NCBI GenBank assembly: GCA_023410475.1
Contig: JAEYPS010000008.1
Span: 1 to 44,999, forward strand
Source of the DNA: Bacillota bacterium
GTDB lineage: Bacteria > Bacillota > Clostridia > Christensenellales > SZUA-584
Length of the DNA: 44,999 nucleotides
Direction of reading: 5' to 3'
Shown: one piece after another, positions 38,672 to 44,999 of the stretch
How the letters are laid out: the number at the start of each line of letters is the position of its first letter
How positions within the stretch are numbered: position 1 is the stretch's first letter
Program-made: the position numbers and the translations under genes
The notes under the pieces: generated by a model
Database searches by the model: none
What the model saw: only the letters and a program-made list of their open reading frames with translations
What the model was told of the DNA's origin: nothing

Positions 38672-39106
38672 ATGAATATACTGTTTTTTTTGAAACCCAA
38701 GGGCGATATAGCCTTTATCTACAGCGATTTTACGCTAAGGCAGGCTCTCGAAAAAATGAAACACTACGGGTATACGGCGATACCCGTGCTCGACAGAACC
38801 GGAAAATATGTGGCGACACTCAGCGAAGGCGACCTTTTGTGGGCTATTCTCGGGCTCGAAGCGTATGACGACCGCACAAGGGAAGACTACTTTGTGAAGG
38901 ATATCATCAAAGGCAGGTATTATGCTCCCGTTAACGTCAACGCGGTTATCGAAGATCTGCTGCTTGTGGCTATGAACCAGAATTTCGTCCCCGTAACCGA
39001 CGACCGCGAACTCTTCATAGGCATCGTCACGCGCCGGGATATACTGCAATATTACTACGACAAAAAGCTTGAAGAGGAAAAAGAGCAGCTTATCAGCAGC
39101 GGCTGA
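38672..39106 (+). CDS. Tandem CBS-domain protein
   Basis: 144 aa, two CBS modules: about 12-62 (FIYSDFTLRQALEKMKHYGYTAIPVLDRTGKYVATLSEGDLLW) and about 78-130 (VKDIIKGRYYAPVNVNAVIEDLLLVAMNQNFVPVTDDRELFIGIVTRRDILQYY). Such stand-alone CBS proteins bind adenine nucleotides or c-di-AMP (CbpB-like) and regulate a partner. No enzyme is fused. A final charged helix ends the protein. The ribosome site GGAACGGAGCG precedes ATG 38672. Confidence 0.88.
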   Translation: MNILFFLKPKGDIAFIYSDFTLRQALEKMKHYGYTAIPVLDRTGKYVATLSEGDLLWAILGLEAYDDRTREDYFVKDIIKGRYYAPVNVNAVIEDLLLVAMNQNFVPVTDDRELFIGIVTRRDILQYYYDKKLEEEKEQLISSG

Positions 39107-39181
39107 ACCTTGCCTCTGATTTTATTTTTTCCAGTAATATAAAATTTGATTATTGGACAAAGTAACTGAGGAGGTGATTTA

Positions 39182-39310
39182 TTGAATTTTAAAAAGATAG
39201 ATGACCGAAAGACAGACAAGGCAAAAAAAGAGAAAGAGAAATGGGACAAAAAGATCCCGCGGATCTACAAGCGGGATGAAAGCCCCGAGCAGCACGGAGA
39301 AGACTTTTAA
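39182..39310 (+). CDS. 42-aa highly charged protein
   Basis: A TTG start (39182) 8 bp after the very strong ribosome site GAGGAGGTGATT opens 42 codons, MNFKKIDDRKTDKAKKEKEK and then WDKKIPRIYKRDESPEQ, to TAA 39308-39310. A clear terminator follows 10 bp later. Ribosome site, terminator and biased charge support a real small gene. No known family is evident; a nucleic-acid-binding or ribosome-associated peptide is one guess. Confidence 0.6.
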   Translation: MNFKKIDDRKTDKAKKEKEKWDKKIPRIYKRDESPEQHGEDF

Positions 39311-39320
39311 AATTAAGAGC

Positions 39321-39356
39321 AAAAAGAGAGGAAGATTGATTTTTCTCTCTTTTTTT
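39321..39356 (+). terminator. Terminator after the 42-aa gene
   Basis: AAAAAGAGAG and CTCTCTTTTTTT pair around a 13-base loop, ending in a long U-tract. Confidence 0.8.
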
Positions 39357-39391
39357 ATGCGAATAAAACTTTATATACCGTAACACCGCGT

Positions 39392-39421
39392 TTGTGTACA
39401 TTCACGCAGTTATGTTAAAAT
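39392..39421 (+). promoter_or_regulatory. Candidate extended-10 promoter for the GH18 gene
   Basis: TTGTGT (39392-39397), an 18-bp spacer and TAAAAT (39416-39421) preceded by TGT (extended -10), 30 bp before the TTG start. Confidence 0.45.
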
Positions 39422-39451
39422 TGGCGAAAACAGTTTTTCCGGGGGTCTTAA

Positions 39452-41449
39452 TTGAATACTATCCGCAGATTATTAACGCTTGTCAGTATCGTTGTTTTTT
39501 TATTTGTGCTTTTTGTACCGATAGTCTACGCGTCTTCTGACGCTCAAACGGGCACTATAGTAAACTGCCAAAGCTGGGTAAACGTTCGAAGCGGCCCCGG
39601 CACAAGCTACGCCAAGATAGGCACCGCGCCCAAAGGCGCCGTCTATACCGTTACGGGAAAATCAGGCTCTTATTTCTCCATAAATTATAACGGAAGGACG
39701 GGTTACGTCCATTCGAATTATATATCGGTCATATCAACAGGCGCTCCGGCGAATACCATGCCCGCTTCGTCGACAGGGACTATCGTTAACTGTCAGATCG
39801 GTGTCAATGTAAGGAGCGGCCCCGGTACCAATTACTCAAAGCTCGGCACCGCGCCCAAAGGCGCCGTCTACACCGTCACGGGGTTGTCCGGCTCGTTTGT
39901 CAGGATAAACTATAACGGCAAAGTGGGCTATATCCATTCCGGCTATATTTCCGTCTCGTCCTCGCCATCGCCCGGCGCATCTGTCGGCACGGGGCGCATA
40001 GTAAACTGTACGAGCTGGGTAAACGTGCGCAGCGGCCCCGGCACAAGCTATTCAAAAATAGGGCAAGCGCCCAAAGGGGCGGTATATACCGTGACGGGCA
40101 AATCCGGCACGTATTTCGCTGTTAACTTCGGCAGCTGTACCGGCTACGTGCACTCCAGTTATATTTCCGTAACGTACGCGGCGCCCGCTCCGACGCCTGT
40201 TCCCACACCAGCGCCGACGCCTGAGCCGACACCGACGGCGACACCGGCGCCCACGCCCACGGCGACACCGACGGCGACACCGGCGCCCACACCCACGGCG
40301 ACACCGACGGCGACACCGGCGTCCACACCCACGGCGTCTCCGTCTCCGACCGCGATGCCCGCGCCGACGCCCGTACCGGCGCCTCCCGAGGGGGGAGAGA
40401 AGATTATTGCGGGATATTACGCGTCGTGGTCAGCGTACTCCGGCTATACGCCCGATAAGATACCCGCCGGAGTGACGCATATCAAGTACGCATTTGCGAA
40501 TATAACCTCAGACCTTAAGATAACGATGGGGGACATAACCATAGACCCTTCAAACTTTGAAAAGCTGAGGCAGCTCAAAGCGCAGCGCCCCGGCCTTAAG
40601 ACGCTTATATCCGTAGGGGGCTGGACGTGGTCCGACAAATTCTCGAACGCCGCGCTGACAGACGCCAGCCGCACGGCGTTCGCCGACAGCGTGGTCGCTT
40701 TTATAACGCAGCACGGATTTGACGGGGTTGATATAGACTGGGAATACCCTGTGGGCGGCGGGCTCTCCAAAAACGTCACAAGGCCGGAGGACAAAACTAA
40801 CTTTACGCTGCTGATGGCGAAGCTGCGCGAGAGGCTCAACATAGAGGGCGCAAAAAACGGCCGCAGCTACCTGCTCTCGTTCGCGGGCGCGTCAGGAACG
40901 TTCTATGCCAAGAACACCGAGCTTAAGAAGCTCGCCGATTATGTGGACTTCGCGGTCATAATGACGTACGATATGCACGGCCCGTGGGCAGGCAGCCTTA
41001 CGGACTTCAACGCTCCGCTGTATACTCCGTCGGAGAATTCTCCGCAGTATAAGTGGAGCTGCAACGCCGCGGTGCAGCTGTGGACTGGCGAGGGCTTCCC
41101 GAAGACAAAGCTGCTCATGGGCATACCTTTTTACGGTATCAGGTTCAACGGTGTGACAAACGCGGGGAACGGTCTGTATCAGACGTTTACGTCAGGCTCG
41201 TCGATATCTTATGACAATATAGTGTCCTCGTTCCTCAGCAAGCCCGCGTTTAAGCGTTATGTGCACGCGGACGCTCTTGTGCCGTGGCTGTTTGACGACT
41301 CTACGTTCATTTCATACGACGACGCCGATTCCATAGCCGCCAAAGCAAAATATATAAAGGATACAGGGCTGGGCGGCGCGGCCGTGTGGGAGCTGTCCCA
41401 AAACGCAAACGGCACTCTGCTGGGCATGATAAGCAGCAATATTAAGTAA
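39452..41449 (+). CDS. Secreted GH18 glycosidase with three SH3 wall-binding domains
   Basis: 665 aa from TTG 39452. Signal peptide (LVSIVVFLFVLFVPIVYA). Three bacterial SH3 domains (about 31-90, 108-165, 181-240), each with VNVRSGPGT and PKGAVYTVTG. A Pro/Thr/Ala linker of about 70 residues contains a 12-aa repeat. The GH18 domain (about 312-665) has IAGYYASWSAYSGYTPDKI, LISVGGWTWSDKF and the catalytic DGVDIDWEYP (Glu near 430), then FAVIMTYDMHGPW and WELSQ. It should hydrolyse chitin-like or peptidoglycan glycans while bound to the wall through SH3. Such SH3-GH18 or LysM-GH18 proteins also occur as spore-cortex enzymes (YaaH-like). Confidence 0.92.
   Translation: MNTIRRLLTLVSIVVFLFVLFVPIVYASSDAQTGTIVNCQSWVNVRSGPGTSYAKIGTAPKGAVYTVTGKSGSYFSINYNGRTGYVHSNYISVISTGAPANTMPASSTGTIVNCQIGVNVRSGPGTNYSKLGTAPKGAVYTVTGLSGSFVRINYNGKVGYIHSGYISVSSSPSPGASVGTGRIVNCTSWVNVRSGPGTSYSKIGQAPKGAVYTVTGKSGTYFAVNFGSCTGYVHSSYISVTYAAPAPTPVPTPAPTPEPTPTATPAPTPTATPTATPAPTPTATPTATPASTPTASPSPTAMPAPTPVPAPPEGGEKIIAGYYASWSAYSGYTPDKIPAGVTHIKYAFANITSDLKITMGDITIDPSNFEKLRQLKAQRPGLKTLISVGGWTWSDKFSNAALTDASRTAFADSVVAFITQHGFDGVDIDWEYPVGGGLSKNVTRPEDKTNFTLLMAKLRERLNIEGAKNGRSYLLSFAGASGTFYAKNTELKKLADYVDFAVIMTYDMHGPWAGSLTDFNAPLYTPSENSPQYKWSCNAAVQLWTGEGFPKTKLLMGIPFYGIRFNGVTNAGNGLYQTFTSGSSISYDNIVSSFLSKPAFKRYVHADALVPWLFDDSTFISYDDADSIAAKAKYIKDTGLGGAAVWELSQNANGTLLGMISSNIK
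40230..40337 (+). repeat. 36-bp in-frame minisatellite in the GH18 linker
   Basis: Three tandem copies of a 36-bp unit (GCGACACCGACGGCGACACC and on) encode the 12-residue TPTATPAPTPTA repeat. The third has a Pro to Ser change (ASTPTA). It would lengthen or shorten the linker without changing frame. Confidence 0.7.
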
Positions 41450-41483
41450 TGTATTAAGTTTTATAGTATAAAAAGGATAGAAG

Positions 41484-41504
41484 AGAGCCGGTGCGGCTCT
41501 TTTC
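41484..41504 (+). terminator. Terminator after the GH18 gene
   Basis: AGAGCCG-GTG-CGGCTCT followed by TTTC, 34 bp after the stop codon. Confidence 0.7.
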
Positions 41505-41628
41505 TGTTTGCGCTGCTATGAAAAAGATCGCCCTTCCTGCCACTTTTATATCCCGGGCAATGTTTAGTGCCATCAGGGCGGTGGTATATTTAATTATTAG
41601 CATATGTAATAAAATATGTGGAAATCAT

Positions 41629-41657
41629 TTGTATTTTGATACATATAATGATAGAAT
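41629..41657 (+). promoter_or_regulatory. Candidate promoter for the large subtilase
   Basis: TTGTAT (41629-41634), a 17-bp spacer and TAGAAT (41652-41657) in an AT-rich stretch, 80 bp before the ATG. The region 41505-41736 holds no gene. Confidence 0.45.
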
Positions 41658-41736
41658 ATATCAGCTATTATATACAGGCAGCTTCAATATACCATAAAAA
41701 TAAACTCAGATCCATAAGTTCGGAAAGGTCAGAAAA

Positions 41737-44700
41737 ATGAAAAACGAAAGACACTCGAGATTTACAGTCAAGGTGCTGAGCGGCGCGGCGGCTTTGCTTT
41801 TGGCGCTGCTTTTAATGTTTTCGGCGGTTGCCGTAGACATACCCAACGCATTCGCGACGGGCATGAAGCCTGCGGACAAAACGCAGCTCGCCGACCCTGC
41901 CGAGTCACCTCAGCCTGAGGCAGAGCCGGAGCCCGAGGAGTCTTCCGAGCCTGCGGAATCTGCCGAGCCCACGGAAGCCCCGCAGCCGGAGGAAGAGACC
42001 GATAAAGGCTCACGGTGGGTCGAAAAGCACCATCCTTCGGGCAAAAAGGTCAAGATAAACTTAGAAGATGAAATATTCACTAAAAAGGAGAGCCTGACCG
42101 AACCTGAGAAAAAACTTTCAAACGCTCTGCTGCAGCTTTCCGACAGCAAGCACCTTCTTAAAGGGACGACGCGCAGCCAGCTGATTGACCGGATGAAGCA
42201 GCAGCGTCAGATAAAGCAGGGCGCTGCGGCAAACGGCGCGAGCGGCGGCTCGTCCGGGCTCAGCGCTTATGTATACATACAGCTTGAGCAAGGATATGAC
42301 TTTGATATGCTTTCCCGTTTTGTGCCGCGTATCGAAAACAAGGATGAAGAGAACGGACTCGCGGCGGCATGGGTAGACGTGAGTATGATAAAAGGCCTAT
42401 CCTCGCTTAAGGGCGTTACGGGTGTGCGCGAGGTATTGCCTCCCATAGTATACGCCGGCGCAAAAATGACGCAAGGCGACTCCATACTGAAGGCTGATCT
42501 TGTTAAGTCTGAGGTGGGTGTGGACGGCACGGGAGTAAAGATAGGCATCATATCCGACGGCGTAGACCACATGGCAAGCGCGGTAACGAGCGGCGATCTG
42601 CCGGCAGGCGTCACGGTATTGAACAACAGGATAGGCGGAGACGAAGGCACGGCGATGCTCGAGATAGTGCACGACCTCGCTCCGGGAGCCGAGCTTTACT
42701 TCCACGACTGCGGAGCGGATAGGCTCGCGTTCAACGCTGCAATAACCGCGCTCGCGGACGCCGGGTGCGATATAATCTGCGACGATATCGGGTGGCTGGC
42801 CGAGCCGTTTTTCGAGGACGGCGTAATAGCGAAGCATGTCGCGAACATTATCGCCTCAAGAGGCATCGTTTACGTGACCGCGGCGGGCAACTCCGCGCAG
42901 GATCACTATCAGGGCAATTTCTATAACAGTTCGAAATGGCACGATTTCAGCCGCGGCACCGACCCCTACTATACGGACCTTTATATGGATATAGAGCCCG
43001 GAGATGAAGTCGTAATAATATTGCAGTGGAACGACAAGTTCGGCGCTTCAGGAAACGATTACGACCTGTGGCTGCTGGATATGGATCCAGATGCAGACGA
43101 CCTTATACTTGGAGGCAGCACCGTTACACAAAACGGAAACGACGACCCTCTTGAGGGGATAGTGTATGAAAACAATACAAGCAGCACTATCGAAGCTATG
43201 ATATGCGTTTACGCATACGAAGCGCCCACGGCTAAAACGCTCGAATTATATACATACGGCGGGTCTATGTATTCAAACAATATAGTTATGGCGGATTCCA
43301 TATTCGGTCACCCCGCTGTGCCGGGAGTTATCTCGTGCGGCACGGTAGGCGCGAACATCCCGGGCATGTCGGGCAACCCGGATAATATAAGAAGTTACTC
43401 TTCGCGCGGGCCCGTAACGATGCTCTCGGGCGTGCGGCAGAAGCCCGACATATGCGGCGTTGACGGCGTGTCTATAACGGGCGCGGGCGGCTTTGGTCAT
43501 CTTAACAACGGCAATTACTACTTCTACGGCACGAGCGCTGCGGCTCCCCATGTGGCTGCCATCTCCGCGCTTCTGATGTCAAAATACCCCTTGAAATCTC
43601 CATCCGATATAAAGAAGCTGATACTTGACAACAGTGTCGACCTCGGGCCGTCCGGTTACGACACCATATACGGCTACGGCAGGGCGGACGCACTGGCAGC
43701 TGTTATGAGTGAGATTCAAATCTCGGCCGTTTCCGCCGGAGCTAACAGCGCGGCTGTATCGTGGAGCGCGATTCCGGGAGCGACAGGTTACGAGCTGTAC
43801 CGTTCGACTTCGAGCACTAGCGGCTATACCTCTGCTTACTTAGGGTCGGAGACGTCGTTCACTGATGCCGGCCTTGTAACGGGAATCACGTATTACTACA
43901 AGGTAAGAGCCTACTACACCGGGGGGTCCGGCACCACATATGGCAGTTTTTCGGCGTATGCATCCGTCAAGCCGATTCTCCCGATCCCCGGGTCGGTTTT
44001 GGCTCAATCAGCAAGCTACAACAGCGTAAGGGTTTCGTGGAACGCGGTTGATGGAGCGGCGGGATACAGAGTCTACCGCGCGACGTCCGCGGGCGGAAAG
44101 TATTCGCTTGTAGCAACGACTGCCTCTTTGAGCTGTACGAACACGAAGCTGAATACCGGAACGACGTATTACTACAAAGTATGCGCGTACGTCGGGGCCG
44201 CGAAGACAAACGGAGGTTACTCGGCTGTAGTATCCGCGAAGCCAATGCTTTCAAAGGTAACGGGCCAGAACGCAGTTATGGCGAGCGCCACAAGCGTCAG
44301 GATAAGCTGGAGCGCCGTCGCGGGCAGGACATCATATCAGGTGCTTCGCTCTGACGCCCCGGACGGTGTGTACAAAGTCATAGGCACGACGACAAAGACG
44401 TATTACACAAACTCAAAGATAACGCCCAACAGAACGTATTACTATAAGGTAAGGGCTTATAGGACGGTACAAAGGAAAAAGATATACAGCCCCGAGTCGG
44501 ACGTTACGAGCGCTATGCCGGTGTTCCAGACGGTATCGGGCGCCTCTGCCAGTATGTACTCTGTCACGGGCAACAAGATAACATGGAACGCGGTACCCGG
44601 CAGGAAAGGCTACGAGATATGGCGCTCAGACGCTGAGGACGGCGTCTATAAGTACATCGCAACAACGACCAGTACATACTATTACAATAAGAGCCTCATT

Positions 44701-44999
44701 CCAAACAGGACGTACTACTACAAGGTGCGAGCGTATGTAATGGTGGGCAAGACGAAATACCGAAGCAGTTTTTCCAACGTTACGAGCGCTATGCCCGTGT
44801 TCCAGACTGTGTCGGGCGCCTCTGCCACTATGTACACCGTATCGAGCAACAGGATTACGTGGAACGCGGTACCCGGAAGGAAAGGCTACGAGATATGGCG
44901 CTCGGACGCTGAGGACGGCGTCTATAAGTATATCACAACAACGACCAATACATACTATTACAATAAGAGCCTAATCCCCAACAGGACGTACTATTACAA
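41737..44999 (+). CDS. Large secreted subtilisin-like protease with FN3 repeats (runs off the window end)
   Basis: At least 1087 aa, no stop in the window. Start ATG 41737 after GGAAAGG. Signal peptide (VLSGAAALLLALLLMFSAVAV), an acidic Pro/Glu linker (about 45-90), a propeptide-like region to about 250, then the S8 domain: Asp in KIGIISDGVDHM (near 274), oxyanion Asn in AAGNSAQ (near 385), Ser in YGTSAAAPHVAAISALL (near 600). At the His position (near 303) the sequence is GDEGTAMLEIVHDLAPGAEL, so Glu replaces His. A PPC-like insert (GDEVVIILQWNDKFG ... YDLWLLD) sits between Asn and Ser. At least five FN3-type domains follow from about 665, each ending TYYYKVRAY. It probably acts on cell-surface or environmental protein. 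Confidence 0.9.
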   Translation, partial: MKNERHSRFTVKVLSGAAALLLALLLMFSAVAVDIPNAFATGMKPADKTQLADPAESPQPEAEPEPEESSEPAESAEPTEAPQPEEETDKGSRWVEKHHPSGKKVKINLEDEIFTKKESLTEPEKKLSNALLQLSDSKHLLKGTTRSQLIDRMKQQRQIKQGAAANGASGGSSGLSAYVYIQLEQGYDFDMLSRFVPRIENKDEENGLAAAWVDVSMIKGLSSLKGVTGVREVLPPIVYAGAKMTQGDSILKADLVKSEVGVDGTGVKIGIISDGVDHMASAVTSGDLPAGVTVLNNRIGGDEGTAMLEIVHDLAPGAELYFHDCGADRLAFNAAITALADAGCDIICDDIGWLAEPFFEDGVIAKHVANIIASRGIVYVTAAGNSAQDHYQGNFYNSSKWHDFSRGTDPYYTDLYMDIEPGDEVVIILQWNDKFGASGNDYDLWLLDMDPDADDLILGGSTVTQNGNDDPLEGIVYENNTSSTIEAMICVYAYEAPTAKTLELYTYGGSMYSNNIVMADSIFGHPAVPGVISCGTVGANIPGMSGNPDNIRSYSSRGPVTMLSGVRQKPDICGVDGVSITGAGGFGHLNNGNYYFYGTSAAAPHVAAISALLMSKYPLKSPSDIKKLILDNSVDLGPSGYDTIYGYGRADALAAVMSEIQISAVSAGANSAAVSWSAIPGATGYELYRSTSSTSGYTSAYLGSETSFTDAGLVTGITYYYKVRAYYTGGSGTTYGSFSAYASVKPILPIPGSVLAQSASYNSVRVSWNAVDGAAGYRVYRATSAGGKYSLVATTASLSCTNTKLNTGTTYYYKVCAYVGAAKTNGGYSAVVSAKPMLSKVTGQNAVMASATSVRISWSAVAGRTSYQVLRSDAPDGVYKVIGTTTKTYYTNSKITPNRTYYYKVRAYRTVQRKKIYSPESDVTSAMPVFQTVSGASASMYSVTGNKITWNAVPGRKGYEIWRSDAEDGVYKYIATTTSTYYYNKSLIPNRTYYYKVRAYVMVGKTKYRSSFSNVTSAMPVFQTVSGASATMYTVSSNRITWNAVPGRKGYEIWRSDAEDGVYKYITTTTNTYYYNKSLIPNRTYYY
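44512..44999 (+). repeat. Near-identical tandem FN3 repeats, period about 276 bp
   Basis: The domain beginning GTGTTCCAGACGGTATCGGG (44521) is repeated from 44797 with only a few changes. Both encode VFQTVSGASA, NAVPGRKGYEIWRSDAEDGVYKY and NKSLIPNRTYYY. The second copy is cut by the window end. High nucleotide identity indicates a recent duplication or ongoing gene conversion. Confidence 0.75.

Noticed and set aside
39560..40160. CRISPR-like spacing of repeated segments in the GH18 gene
   Set aside because: The repeats are coding SH3 modules about 200-240 bp apart and in frame, not short palindromic repeats with unique spacers.

Overview
This window looks like an anaerobic, low-to-mid-GC Firmicutes (Clostridia) chromosome. 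The signs are YesM/YesN regulators, Gram-positive undecaprenol-kinase-type DgkA, SpoIID/LytB and NlpC/P60 wall enzymes with dockerin modules, an ECF-type vitamin S component, flotillin/NfeD, and an RsgI-like anti-sigma domain. Native genes use ATA heavily for Ile. The genes at 10.4-14 kb use more ATT and AT-rich codons, which marks them as foreign. I cannot name a genus.

Layout. (1) 243-16027 is a tRNA-Leu(CAA) gene split in two. The 3' half lies at 243-298 and the 5' half, with its promoter, at 15985-16071, and the two fit together into a canonical tRNA. Between them lie about 15.7 kb flanked by the 12-bp core CGGATTTTGAGT. (2) Inside the insert: an excisionase-like gene with an in-frame TGA (597-842); a native-looking sugar cassette (1064-9099) of response regulator, histidine kinase without a sensor domain, tandem ABC protein with dead ATPase motifs, and a complete ribose/xylose-type ABC importer; a decayed D-lyxose isomerase and aldose-1-epimerase (9162-10300); a second copy of the excisionase 5' region, fused to a truncated IetS-like subtilase (10437-12080); ParA/ParB; a small Cys-rich protein; a CpaB-like/tyrosine-integrase chimera (14327-15612); and an intact second tRNA-Leu(CAA). 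All mobility functions look disabled.

(3) 16.1-22.3 kb: DgkA, a double-LysM protein, an inverted-repeat element, then a minus-strand cluster of surface proteins: SpoIID-SH3-dockerin, LRR-Big2-dockerin-NlpC/P60, and a membrane-anchored beta-rich protein. (4) 22.6-28.0 kb: PadR plus a HAAS-like membrane protein, an ECF S component with an attenuator-like leader and an overlapping kinase gene, and NfeD-flotillin. (5) 28.3-33.4 kb: a CE4-GH16 fusion next to a processive GT2 synthase (candidate exopolysaccharide system), glycerate kinase and a small protein. (6) 33.6-36.3 kb: an ECF sigma factor, an RsgI-like anti-sigma and a lipoprotein carrying the same DINPS domain. (7) 36.5-45 kb: metallophosphoesterase and DUF4474 protein, CBS protein, a 42-aa basic protein, an SH3x3-GH18 protein, and a large subtilase with FN3 repeats that runs off the window end.

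The most system-like novelties are the sensorless kinase translationally coupled to a pseudo-ABC ATPase, the CE4-GH16/GT2 pair, and the ECF sigma/RsgI-domain trio. Everything here was read by eye. Family names come from recognised motifs, and no database search was run.
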